Shown here: positions 41,931 to 50,858 of the stretch, in pieces | Numbering within the stretch: position 1 is the first letter of the stretch | Layout of the letters: each line of letters begins with the position of its first letter | Origin: Sphingomonas_E sp042693015 | GTDB lineage: Bacteria > Pseudomonadota > Alphaproteobacteria > Sphingomonadales > Sphingomonadaceae | DNA: 64,000 bases | Assembly: GCF_042693015.1 (NCBI RefSeq) | Contig: NZ_CP170544.1 | Location: 3,100,001-3,164,000, forward strand | Reading direction: 5' to 3' | The notes under the pieces: model-generated | Seen by the model: only the letters and a program-made list of their open reading frames with translations | What the model was told of the DNA's origin: nothing | Databases searched by the model: none | Program-made: the position numbers and the translations under genes

Positions 41931-44282
41931 TCAGAACTTGATCCTGGCTTCCGCCCCGAAGCTGCGCGGATCACCCCACTGCCGGACGGTGAACAGGCCG
42001 AGATTGATCGCGGCCGTCCAATATTCCTTGTCGGCCAGGTTGCGGCCCCACAAGGCGAACTCCGCCTGGGTGCCGCGGCCGAGATCGATGCCACCCAGCG
42101 TGATCCGACCGTCGAGCACGCCATAGGCGATGCGCTTGGTCAGCGGATCGGGCGCGATCGTGCTCTGCTGCGAACTCCGCCACGAATAATTGAGGCTTGG
42201 TGTCAGATCGAGATCGCCGATCGGGATCCGCCACTGGCCGCCAATCTGGTAATTATGCTTGGGCACCAGCGGCACGACATAGGTGTCGGTCACGTCCTCG
42301 CCCGAAGGCAGAATGAATTCCTTATATTTGGCGTCGGTATAGCCGTAGCCGAAGTTGATCAGCAGATTGTCGAACAGTCGCGCCTGCCCCTCCACCTCGA
42401 CGCCGGTGAAGGTGGCCTTGCCCGCGTTGATGATGTTGGTGGTGATCAGTGTCGGCACGAACACGCCGGCCTGAAAATCCTTGTAGATGCTGTGGTAGAG
42501 CGCAAGGTTCAGGCTCAACCGTCCGTTCGCGAAGATGCCCTTGGAACCGATTTCGAACGAGGTCAGCTTTTCCGGGTCGAATGCGGTATTGAACGCATCG
42601 TTGGTCGCCGCGGTATCGTTGAAGCCGCCGCTCTTGAAGCCGGTCGCGAAGCGGCCATAAATGTTGAAATCCTGACGGATCGCGTAGGAAATGCTCGCTT
42701 CCGGTGTGAAGCGCGACCAGCTTTTCTTGTTTTCCAGCGGGCTCAGATCATAGGGCCCCGGCCCGCCGCTATCCGGTAGGGCACCGAGTGCTGGGCCGCC
42801 ACTGACCGTTATCGGATTGCCGTTGGCGTCGCGCTGGAACACGCCCGACAGCGGATTGGCCGGATTGGTGGCATAGTTGTTGTAGGAGAAGAACAGGTTG
42901 CGGACGCGCTTGGTTTCCTTCGTCCAGCGCAGGCCGGCCGTCAGATCGAGCTTGTTGTCGAGCGAGGAGGGGCTCCAGGTGATCTGGCCATAGCCCGCGA
43001 TGGAGTCGTTGTCCGCGCCGCGGTCGCTCAGATCATAGCGATTGTCGTTACCGAAGCGGAGCGACCAGCGCGGATTATAAACACTGTAGCTGTCGTTCAT
43101 GTAGAAGGCGCCGATCGTGTAGCGGACGTCCTTGCCCGTCCCGATCGCCTGCAATTCCTGCGTGAACTGGTGATAATTATTGTCGAGCGTGAAACGCAGC
43201 AGATCATAGACGGTGCCGTCGAAATCGCTGTTGCTGCGCGTCTTGAGATTGCGCCAGGCGGTGATCGACTTGAAGGTGACGTCGCCGAGCGCCGTCGTGC
43301 CCGCATCATATTCCGCAGTGATCGCATGGCCGTTGACGCCGAAATTGCTGCGCCCGGTTGCGTCGGTGCCGATCTCATCGGGGCGATCGGTATAGATCGA
43401 GTTGGCGATCAGCGGATAGAGCGCGCGGAGCGCCGGCACTGCCGACGTTGGCGAAATCAGCCCCGGCGCGCTGAGCGCCAGCATGACGCCGGTGCCGTCA
43501 TTGTCCGTGATGTCGTAGGAATAGCCGATCGAGAAATTGTCGGTCGCCTCCCACACCAGATCGGCCCGCGCAGCGAACTGGTCCTGCTCGCCGAAATGTG
43601 GCCGCGATGGGCCGGTATTGTCGTAGAAACCTTCGGACTGGCGACCGGATACGGCAAACTTCATCTTGAGCGCGCCAAACCCGCCTTCCAGCGCTGGAAG
43701 ATCAACCGACATCTTCTCGGTATATTGATCATAATTGCCGATCCCGACCACGGCCTGGCCGCCGAACTCACCGGTCGGCTTGCGGGTTACGAGGTTGACG
43801 GCGCCGCCGATCGTATTCTTGCCGTAGAGCGTGCCCTGCGGCCCGCGCAGCACCTCAACCCGCTGGAGATCGACGGTGTCGAACGCAGCGCCGGTCGATT
43901 TCGACACCGGCACGCCATCGATATAGATGCCGACCGGCTGATCGCGGCCGAGGCTGGTGTCGCCGGCGGGCGAAAGGCCGCGGATCGAGATCAGCGGGCT
44001 CCAGCTGTTGCCGACCGTCTCGTTGATCTGGATGTTGGCGACGACGGTGCCGATGTTGGCGACGGTAGTGACGCCGGCATTTTCCAAACGTTGTTCATTG
44101 ATCGCGGAAATCGCGATCGGCACGTCGATCAGCCGCTCTTCGCGGCGCTGGGCGGTGACGACGATATCGTCGAGCATGCCCGCGCCATCCGCCTTGGCGT
44201 CCTGCGCCAAAGCCGGCGCTGCCATCCCCCCAAAAGCGACACTGTTCATCAGAGCGATCAGTAAATTGCGGTGCCTCATCAT
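41931..44282 (-). CDS. TonB-dependent receptor of the catabolic cluster
   Basis: A 783-residue outer-membrane receptor. Two adjacent ATGs (44280-44282, 44277-44279) follow AGGAGG; the second is better spaced. Signal peptide (MNSVAFGGMAAPALAQ), TonB box region (DDIVVTAQRREERL), plug domain with LRGPQGTLYGKNTIGGAVNLVT, then a 22-strand barrel ending in Phe (ARIKF). These receptors in sphingomonads often import natural products or aromatics, not only siderophores. Gene order suggests it takes up the substrate of the 32-44 kb cluster. Confidence 0.93.
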   Translation of the reverse strand: MMRHRNLLIALMNSVAFGGMAAPALAQDAKADGAGMLDDIVVTAQRREERLIDVPIAISAINEQRLENAGVTTVANIGTVVANIQINETVGNSWSPLISIRGLSPAGDTSLGRDQPVGIYIDGVPVSKSTGAAFDTVDLQRVEVLRGPQGTLYGKNTIGGAVNLVTRKPTGEFGGQAVVGIGNYDQYTEKMSVDLPALEGGFGALKMKFAVSGRQSEGFYDNTGPSRPHFGEQDQFAARADLVWEATDNFSIGYSYDITDNDGTGVMLALSAPGLISPTSAVPALRALYPLIANSIYTDRPDEIGTDATGRSNFGVNGHAITAEYDAGTTALGDVTFKSITAWRNLKTRSNSDFDGTVYDLLRFTLDNNYHQFTQELQAIGTGKDVRYTIGAFYMNDSYSVYNPRWSLRFGNDNRYDLSDRGADNDSIAGYGQITWSPSSLDNKLDLTAGLRWTKETKRVRNLFFSYNNYATNPANPLSGVFQRDANGNPITVSGGPALGALPDSGGPGPYDLSPLENKKSWSRFTPEASISYAIRQDFNIYGRFATGFKSGGFNDTAATNDAFNTAFDPEKLTSFEIGSKGIFANGRLSLNLALYHSIYKDFQAGVFVPTLITTNIINAGKATFTGVEVEGQARLFDNLLINFGYGYTDAKYKEFILPSGEDVTDTYVVPLVPKHNYQIGGQWRIPIGDLDLTPSLNYSWRSSQQSTIAPDPLTKRIAYGVLDGRITLGGIDLGRGTQAEFALWGRNLADKEYWTAAINLGLFTVRQWGDPRSFGAEARIKF

Positions 44283-44818
44283 CCCTCCTCCTGATGGCAA
44301 GAGGGATCAAGCGCCGCAGCACGCGGCGACCACCCTTACCTCCCCAGCCATGCCGCAATTTTCGCGGTCATTTTCGCACTTTGGACATGGGAGCGGTTGC
44401 CGATGCCAAAAGCGCAGCGCATCCTTGCGGATGAGCCGCATGGCAACAAGATCGCGCGGATGATCAGACTGTTTCCATGCAGGAACAATCGCAAGCAATA
44501 TGCAGCCGCTGAAGACACGCTTGCCGTCCCCTGGGCCGCCCCCACAAACCAGTATCGGCATGCCTGCCAGTTAGCATGCCAAACCCTAGCGGGCTGAGGA
44601 CCGTGCCCCTAAAGGTTCGGCGAGCGGTATCGCGCCGCCGAAGCGCCCCGCCCCCACCGCATTATCGGAATTATCTGGCCCATATCCCGGAACTTGCCGA
44701 TCTGATCGCGCTCGCACCGGAAGCGGTGGAAGTCGAATAAATGGTTCCCATCGGTACCGGCTGGCGCAATGATAGGCGGCGATTCCTTGATCGTGGCCAT
44801 TGAACTGGGAAGTCGGAT
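44283..44818. other. Intergenic region between TonB receptor and the flavoprotein gene
   Basis: Divergent intergenic DNA of 536 bp without a credible gene. It contains a GGCATGC-N10-GCATGCC inverted repeat (44557-44580) that might bind a regulator. No promoter for either side was identified with confidence. Confidence 0.45.
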
Positions 44819-46462
44819 GTGAGCACGCTGGACCGACGAGCCTATCAGATGTTTCCGGTGCTGGATGCAGCACAGATGATGACGGCACGACGGTTTGCCA
44901 GCGGCCCGGAACGGCATTTCGAGAGCGGTGAGAGCCTTTACGCGATCGGCGAACGGGGAGCGCCTTCATGGCTGGTGGTCGCCGGCACCGTCGATGTTCT
45001 GCGCCGCAACGGGCTGAATGAGGAAGTAGCCGTCACGACCTACAAGGTCGGGCAGTTCAGCGGCGAGATCAATCAGCTGGCCGGGCGCCCCTCAATCGCC
45101 AGAGGGCGCGCCGGACCAGACGGATGCACCGCTCTCCCATTCGATCCCGCCCATCTCCGGGCGCTGATGATCGGATCGGCCGAGCTTGGCGAGATCGTGA
45201 TGCGTGCACTCATCTTGCGGCGGGTGGAACTGATCGAGGATGCCGGCGCCGGCACGATCCTGATCGGCACGCCCGGAAGCCCTGATCTTCTGGCGCTCCA
45301 GGGATTTCTCACACGCAGCGCCTATCCCCACCTGGTGCTCGACGTGGATACCGATCCCGAGGGCCGGGCCATGGTCGACCGGCTTGGCATCCTGCCCGGA
45401 GAAATGCCCCTGGTGGTCTGTCCCGACGGCGGCTTTTTGCGGAATCCTGCCGTTTCCGAAATGGCAGCCTGCCTGGGCATGGTGCCGAGTCTCGACAGCA
45501 ACACGACCTATGACGTCGCCATCGTCGGTGCAGGGCCTGCCGGTCTGGCAGCGGCCGTTTATGCCGCATCAGAAGGATTGTCGGTCATCGTGCTCGACGA
45601 ACGCGCCACCGGCGGTCAGGCCGGTGCTTCGGCGCGGATCGAGAATTATCTGGGTTTCCCTACGGGCATTTCCGGGCAGGCCCTGGCGGGTCGCGCCTTC
45701 AGCCAGGCGCTGAAGTTCGGCGCGGAAATGGCCATACCGCTGAAGGTGGAAAGGCTGGATTGCTCGGCCGAACTTCTGGCGATCGAACTGGTCGACGATC
45801 AACGCATCACGGCAAGGACTGTGGTGATCGCATCGGGTGCACGATATCGGCGGCCCGATGTTCCGAATCTGAATATCTTCGAGGGCAACGGCGTCTCTTA
45901 TTGGGCTTCGCCGATCGAAGCGCGACTTTGTGCGGGCGAAGAGATCGCCCTGGTCGGCGGCGGCAATTCGGCCGGCCAGGCCGTGGCTTTCCTCGCGCCG
46001 CACGTGAAGCGCCTGCACCTGTTCGCGCGGCGCCCCCTGTCGGAAACGATGTCGAGCTACCTCGTCGACCGCATCGCGGCACTACCCAATGTCGAGATGC
46101 ATGTCGGCAGCGAGGTCATCGCTCTGGAAGGCGATGCGCGCTCCGGCCTTGCCCATGCGACCTTCCGCAACCTGGCCGACGGGTCGACCCATCGCTGCGA
46201 CTTGCGGCACCTGTTCCTCTTTATTGGCGCCGACCCCCATGCCGACTGGCTTCAGGGCTGTGTCGATACGGATGACAGAGGGTTCGTCATAACCGGCCAG
46301 GGCCCGCACCCGCTGGAAACGAGTAAGAGCGGTGTTTTCGCCATCGGCGACGTCCGCGCGGGATCGACCAAGCGGGTGGCCGCGGCCGTCGGCGAAGGGG
46401 CGGCCGTCGTCGCCCAGATCCATGCCAAGATCGCCAATTCGGCAGCAAGGGGATCATCGTGA
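44819..46462 (+). CDS. Cyclic-nucleotide-binding-domain fused thioredoxin-reductase-like flavoprotein
   Basis: A 547-residue protein with GTG start. Residues about 15-135 look like a cNMP-binding domain (GESLYAIGERGAPSWLVVAGTV, later GEINQLAGR). Residues about 150-220 resemble a thioredoxin/glutaredoxin fold without catalytic Cys. From about 230 a pyridine-nucleotide oxidoreductase follows: FAD motif VAIVGAGPAGLAAAVYAASEG, NAD(P) motif ALVGGGNSAGQA, and GVFAIGDVRAGSTKR at the end. The place of the thioredoxin reductase C-x-x-C reads GVSYWASPIEARLC, so the redox disulfide is missing. It overlaps the next gene, a UBP zinc finger. Substrate and ligand are unknown. Confidence 0.85.
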   Translation: MSTLDRRAYQMFPVLDAAQMMTARRFASGPERHFESGESLYAIGERGAPSWLVVAGTVDVLRRNGLNEEVAVTTYKVGQFSGEINQLAGRPSIARGRAGPDGCTALPFDPAHLRALMIGSAELGEIVMRALILRRVELIEDAGAGTILIGTPGSPDLLALQGFLTRSAYPHLVLDVDTDPEGRAMVDRLGILPGEMPLVVCPDGGFLRNPAVSEMAACLGMVPSLDSNTTYDVAIVGAGPAGLAAAVYAASEGLSVIVLDERATGGQAGASARIENYLGFPTGISGQALAGRAFSQALKFGAEMAIPLKVERLDCSAELLAIELVDDQRITARTVVIASGARYRRPDVPNLNIFEGNGVSYWASPIEARLCAGEEIALVGGGNSAGQAVAFLAPHVKRLHLFARRPLSETMSSYLVDRIAALPNVEMHVGSEVIALEGDARSGLAHATFRNLADGSTHRCDLRHLFLFIGADPHADWLQGCVDTDDRGFVITGQGPHPLETSKSGVFAIGDVRAGSTKRVAAAVGEGAAVVAQIHAKIANSAARGSS

Positions 46463-46761
46463 CCGAATGCCTGCACAGCGCGACCGTGAGCAGCGTCACA
46501 CCGGGCTCGCGCGGATGCGAAGAGTGCCTGAAGGAAGACGGGCGCTGGGTGCATCTGCGATTGTGCCGGAGTTGCGGCCATGTCGGATGCTGCGATCAGT
46601 CGCCCGGACGCCATGCGCGGGCGCATTTCCACGCGACGGGACATCCGATCATCGAAGGATATGACCCGCCCGAAGGCTGGGGATGGTGCTATGTCGACGA
46701 AATTGTCGTCGACCTGCCTGACCAGACACCGCAAGTGGGACCGATCCCGCGATATTTTTGA
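46459..46761 (+). CDS. UBP-type zinc-finger protein
   Basis: A 100-residue protein whose GTG start overlaps the flavoprotein stop. It shows the ZnF-UBP pattern of Cys/His ligands: C-x2-C in RGCEECLKED, C-x2-C in LCRSCGHVGCCD, H near residues 53-60 (GRHARAHFHATGHPI), and a final aromatic W-C-Y. In eukaryotes such fingers bind the free C-terminus of ubiquitin; bacterial partners are unknown. Its tight coupling to the cNMP/thioredoxin-reductase-like flavoprotein suggests a shared role, possibly as redox target or adaptor. Confidence 0.87.
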   Translation: MTECLHSATVSSVTPGSRGCEECLKEDGRWVHLRLCRSCGHVGCCDQSPGRHARAHFHATGHPIIEGYDPPEGWGWCYVDEIVVDLPDQTPQVGPIPRYF

Positions 46762-46903
46762 ATGCGTTCGACTATCAGATTTGGTCGATCGGCAGAGGCC
46801 GCCAGGATTTCGTGCCATTTTTAACTTCATTTAACTGCCGCGCCGGTCCGCTCCGTGGTGAGCATCCGCTGTTTCCGCTTGGCTAATTCAGGAGGTCGAG
46901 TCG

Positions 46904-47722
46904 ATGATGGATGATAAGGAGCCTGACGCTGCAGGTCTGGAGCGTCGCGAGATGTTGCTGGCGGGAGGCGCCGCACTCGCGGCGGGCCTCGTCCCCGCGC
47001 CTCTTCAAGCCGCCAACCGCAACTCCTCGGCACTGGGCGCACGCCTGCAGGGCGTCCAGCATTTCGGGCTGACGGTCCAGAATATGGACCGGGCGTTCGA
47101 ATTTTATACCGAGGTGCTGGGCGGGACCGAGGTGATGCGCGACGGCGACTTTCAGGGCGAACGCATCCACAATACGCTGCTGACCGATCAGGAAATCGAG
47201 GCGCGCGAGCGCGGCGTCAATCCGCGCACGATCGGCGTGCCGGACCTTCTGGGCGGCAGCCAGCGGCTCGACGTCCGCTTCGTCCAGTTCGACAATGTCG
47301 TGATCGAGCTGCTGCAATATCGCGATGCCAGCGAGCCCATGGGCGGACCGAAGAGCTTTGCCGAACCGCTCGATCACATGAGCCCCGCCTTTCCGCGGAT
47401 GATGCACATCTGCTTCCACATTCGCGACGATGTCGATTTCAACCGGTTCATCCATGATCTGGAGACGGAATCGACCCGACGCGGAATGACGCAGGTCCGT
47501 GCCAACCGGGTGATGACGGTGACGTCCGAGAAGGACCGGCTGGCCGCGCCGATGGAGGCCAACAGCAATCCGATCACCGAGGGCAAATCCAATGGCTGGC
47601 GCCTGATCTATTGCAAGGGCCCCGAAGGAGAGCAGCTCGAATTCGTGCAGGCGCTCGGGCCCGTGAAGAAAACCTTCGACGATGCTCTGGCGGCGCGCCG
47701 CAAGCTGGTGGTTGCCCGGTAA
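46904..47722 (+). CDS. Secreted VOC/glyoxalase-fold protein with TAT-like signal
   Basis: A 272-residue protein. AGGAGG lies nine bases before ATG 46904. The N-terminus has an Arg pair and a hydrophobic stretch (RREMLLAGGAALAAGLVPAPL), consistent with twin-arginine export, then two vicinal-oxygen-chelate modules: VQHFGLTVQNMDRAFEFYTEVLGG at residues about 47-70 and a second starting MMHICFHIRDDVDFNRF. Metal-ligand His/Glu are partly visible (QHF, QLEFVQ). VOC proteins include glyoxalases, extradiol dioxygenases and binding proteins; export is unusual. No partner gene makes the substrate evident. Confidence 0.8.
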   Translation: MMDDKEPDAAGLERREMLLAGGAALAAGLVPAPLQAANRNSSALGARLQGVQHFGLTVQNMDRAFEFYTEVLGGTEVMRDGDFQGERIHNTLLTDQEIEARERGVNPRTIGVPDLLGGSQRLDVRFVQFDNVVIELLQYRDASEPMGGPKSFAEPLDHMSPAFPRMMHICFHIRDDVDFNRFIHDLETESTRRGMTQVRANRVMTVTSEKDRLAAPMEANSNPITEGKSNGWRLIYCKGPEGEQLEFVQALGPVKKTFDDALAARRKLVVAR

Positions 47723-47759
47723 GGAACCGGCCGGGCGTCACTCATCAAGCGGGAAATAG

Positions 47760-48980
47760 ATGGCGGATCAGATCGACGTGGCAATCGTGGGAGGCGGCGC
47801 AGCGGGCATCGCCGCGGCGCGACATCTCGCGAGCCTTGGTCGATCCGTCCTGATCATCGAGGCGCTATCGCGACTGGGTGGGCGCGCCCATAGCGTCCAG
47901 CTCGGGGGGATGACGCTCGATTTCGGCTGCGGCTGGCTTCATTCGGGGGAGCGCAATCCTCTCGCCGCGCTTGCCGGGGCGAACGGTTGGACAATCGACC
48001 GCAGCGACGCGGCCTGGGGCGATCAATTGCACGACCTGCATATCACCGCAGCGGCACAGCGGGATGCATGGCAGGCTTATGAGGGCTTCGTCCATGCGCT
48101 CGCGACGAACGCGCCGCAGAGCGACCGCGCCAGCGATGCGATCCCCGGCGGTGACCGCTGGCGCCCTTTTATCGATGGACTCAGCAGCTTCATAAACGGG
48201 GTGGAGACCGACGGCCTTTCCGCCCGCGACTTCACATCCTACGACGCGGCTGCAAGCGATAATAACTGGCGCCTGCCGGGCGGCTATGGTGCCTTCATCA
48301 CATCGCTCGGTGCAGGCCTGCCGATCGCGCTCGACACGCGTGTCACCGCGATCACGGAAGATAACGGCGTAAGGCTCGACACGAACCGCGGCACGCTCCG
48401 CGCTTCGGCCGCGATCGTCACCCTGTCCACGACGGTGCTCGCCCAGGGTGCGATCCGCTTTGCGCCTTCGGCCGACGATCAACTCCACGCCGCCGCCCAA
48501 CTGCCATTGGGCCTTGCCAACAAGCTGTTCCTGAAGATGGCCGACCCCGACGCGGTTCCACCTGAATCGCACCTGCTCGGCCGGTTCGATCAGGCCGGCA
48601 CCGGCAGCTATTATCTGCGTCCGCTGGGAAGACCGATCGTGGAATGCTTCGTGGGCGGCGCCGAAGCGCGCCGACTGGAGGATGAGGATGCGACGGCTTT
48701 TGCGATCGAAGAGCTTGGCGGTCTGTTGGGCGCCGACTTCGCCAAGGCACTCTCGCCACTGGCCGTCACCCGCTGGGGCAAGGAACCCACGATCCTCGGT
48801 TCCTACAGCCATGCGCTTCCGGGCCAAGCCGATGCCCGCAAGGTGCTCGCCCGGCCGGTGAGCGATCACCTGATCTTTGCCGGGGAGGCCTGCTCGCCAC
48901 AGGATTTTTCCACCGCGCACGGGGCCTGGGACAGCGGCATCGCCGCGGCGCGATGGATAGATCGGATGCTTCCGCCATGA
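47760..48980 (+). CDS. Flavin-dependent amine oxidase family protein
   Basis: A 406-residue FAD enzyme. The dinucleotide motif IVGGGAAGIAAARHLAS is near the start, GGRAHSV follows at about residue 40, and the late FAD block IFAGEACSPQDFSTAHGAWDSGIAAA fits the monoamine oxidase/polyamine oxidase superfamily. It is shorter than many members. It overlaps the Na+/H+ antiporter gene by 4 bp. A polyamine or aromatic amine substrate is possible; nothing in the sequence decides it. Confidence 0.85.
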   Translation: MADQIDVAIVGGGAAGIAAARHLASLGRSVLIIEALSRLGGRAHSVQLGGMTLDFGCGWLHSGERNPLAALAGANGWTIDRSDAAWGDQLHDLHITAAAQRDAWQAYEGFVHALATNAPQSDRASDAIPGGDRWRPFIDGLSSFINGVETDGLSARDFTSYDAAASDNNWRLPGGYGAFITSLGAGLPIALDTRVTAITEDNGVRLDTNRGTLRASAAIVTLSTTVLAQGAIRFAPSADDQLHAAAQLPLGLANKLFLKMADPDAVPPESHLLGRFDQAGTGSYYLRPLGRPIVECFVGGAEARRLEDEDATAFAIEELGGLLGADFAKALSPLAVTRWGKEPTILGSYSHALPGQADARKVLARPVSDHLIFAGEACSPQDFSTAHGAWDSGIAAARWIDRMLPP

Positions 48981-50518
48981 CCTTCTTCGAAAGTCTCCTC
49001 GCACTGCTCGCGATTGCGATCCTGCTGCTTCAGGTCTCGCGGCGGACCGCCATTCCTTATCCAGCGCTGCTGGCCGCAGCAGGCGTGGCGCTCGCTCTGA
49101 TCCCCGGCGCTCCCACGATCATGCTCGATCCGCATACTGCGCTGGCGCTGTTCATCGCGCCCGTGCTGGTCGATGCGGCGTTCGATTTCCCCATGGTCAC
49201 CGTCCGCCAGTTCTGGCGTCCGCTGGTCGCGCTCGCGATCATCGCCGTCATCCTGACCGCCGGCGCGGTGACATGGGTGGGAATGGAGTTTGCCGGCCTG
49301 CCCTTTTTTGCGGCGCTGGCACTCGGCGCGATCGTCGCCCCGCCGGACGCCGCGGCGGCAACCGCGATCCTGAGCAGCGTGAAGATGCCGCGCCGGACGG
49401 TTTCGCTGCTCAAGGGCGAAAGCCTGCTCAACGACGCGTCGGCACTACTGCTGTTCAGCACCGCGATCCTGATCGAGCGCCATGGCGGCGTGGATGCGGC
49501 ACTCGCGCTACAGGTGAGTATCGCCGTGCCCGGCGGCATTGCGCTGGGCCTGGTCCTCGCCTGGCTGATGATCCGCCTCCAGCCGCTCGTCTCCGGCACG
49601 CTCAGCGGCAATCTTCTTCAGTTCGTCATGGGCTTCGGCGCCTGGATTCTCGCCGAGCGGCTGGGCCTGTCGGCCGTCCTGTGCCTCGTCACCTTCGCAA
49701 TGGTGCTCGCGCGCACGGCCGGACTGACGACACCTCCCCGCTCGCGCGTTCATGATTTCGCCGTGTGGGAGACGGCGGTGTTCCTGCTCAACGTCCTCGC
49801 CTTCCTCCTCATGGGGTTCCAGGCCCGGACGATCATCGGTGCGATGGGCCCCGATCGCCTGCGCGAAGCGGCCTGGTTCGCATGCGCGGTCGTCGCGTGC
49901 GTCATCGTCGTGCGGGTGGCCTGGGTGCTGCTCTACAATCGGCTGACCCACCGCTTTCATGTGCTCCGCGGAGGGTATCGGCCCGCAACTTTCCGTCAGG
50001 CCATACTCGTCGGCTGGTGTGGAATGCGCGGCATCGTAACGCTCGCGACCGCTTTCGCCTTGCCCGGCGATTTTCCGCAGCGCGACCTCATCGTACTGAC
50101 GGCCTTTGCGGTCGTGCTGGGCACATTGGTGCTGCAAGGCCTGACGCTCTCCCCGATGGTCCGCTGGCTCGGGCTGGATGGCGAGGATGGGCTGGCGATC
50201 GAGTTGACGGAAGCGCGAGCCGACATGACGGAGGCCGCACTCGCGAGCCTGGAAAACCAGGCCGGTGCGGCCGCCGATCACTGGCGCTATGGTTTCGAGG
50301 TGAGACGCCAAGGCCTGCTGCCCGACGGTGACGGGTCCGCAGCCGAGGAGAAGCGAAGACTTGGCCTTGCCGCTACGCAGCGCAAGCGCGAGCGGCTTGA
50401 GGAACTGCGCGCCGCAGAACGCGTCGGCCCTGACGCTTTCCTCATCCTCCAGGAAGAACTGGATTTCGCGGAATTGAGCCTGCGCACCGAGGAGGAACGG
50501 CGGATCGAGGAACTTTAG
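48977..50518 (+). CDS. CPA1-type Na+/H+ antiporter
   Basis: A 513-residue monovalent cation/proton antiporter. ATG 48977 overlaps the amine oxidase stop; the earlier in-frame start is inside that gene. About twelve helices occupy residues 1-400, with the paired acidic motif PPDAAAATAILSSVK and LLKGESLLNDASALLLFSTA of the NhaP/CPA1 family. A long charged cytosolic tail follows (residues about 420-513, Arg/Glu-rich). Antiport keeps pH and Na+ balance. Coupling to an amine oxidase, whose reaction releases ammonia, may or may not be meaningful. Confidence 0.88.
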   Translation: MTFFESLLALLAIAILLLQVSRRTAIPYPALLAAAGVALALIPGAPTIMLDPHTALALFIAPVLVDAAFDFPMVTVRQFWRPLVALAIIAVILTAGAVTWVGMEFAGLPFFAALALGAIVAPPDAAAATAILSSVKMPRRTVSLLKGESLLNDASALLLFSTAILIERHGGVDAALALQVSIAVPGGIALGLVLAWLMIRLQPLVSGTLSGNLLQFVMGFGAWILAERLGLSAVLCLVTFAMVLARTAGLTTPPRSRVHDFAVWETAVFLLNVLAFLLMGFQARTIIGAMGPDRLREAAWFACAVVACVIVVRVAWVLLYNRLTHRFHVLRGGYRPATFRQAILVGWCGMRGIVTLATAFALPGDFPQRDLIVLTAFAVVLGTLVLQGLTLSPMVRWLGLDGEDGLAIELTEARADMTEAALASLENQAGAAADHWRYGFEVRRQGLLPDGDGSAAEEKRRLGLAATQRKRERLEELRAAERVGPDAFLILQEELDFAELSLRTEEERRIEEL

Positions 50519-50858
50519 CCGGGTCACCGCGGGCGACACGTGTGCTGGAGGCCCCTCAAGCCGTATTACCGAGGAACGGCGCACCGCCTGCTCCACACCT
50601 TAACTTGTCCGCCGCAACCCCACGTTGCACGAACAATGTGAATAAGGGGACAGTTCGTTCGCGCGGCGACCACATGCCCAGCGCGGCCTTGCAGATCTGC
50701 GGCAACAGGCCATCGCGCCAGACCCCCTGCTCGCGTTCAAGCTCGCCGTCCTGACCGCAAGCGCTGGCGGACGATCCAGCCGGGCTGGGCGATTGGGTCG
50801 ACGTCGGTCGCCGATGCCTGCCATTGGTTGGAAAGGATTTTCGCGCTAGCAGACGCGA
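50519..50858. other. Intergenic region without recognised feature
   Basis: 340 bp between the antiporter and flavin monooxygenase genes. No open frame with a ribosome site or known motif was seen on either strand, and no promoter was recognised with confidence. Confidence 0.4.

Noticed and set aside
39100..42126. 1008-codon open frame on the plus strand
   Set aside because: It runs antisense to four well-supported genes (LysR, ACMSD-like, MFS, TonB receptor), has Arg/Gly/Asp-rich low-complexity composition and no domain. It is an effect of high GC codon bias.
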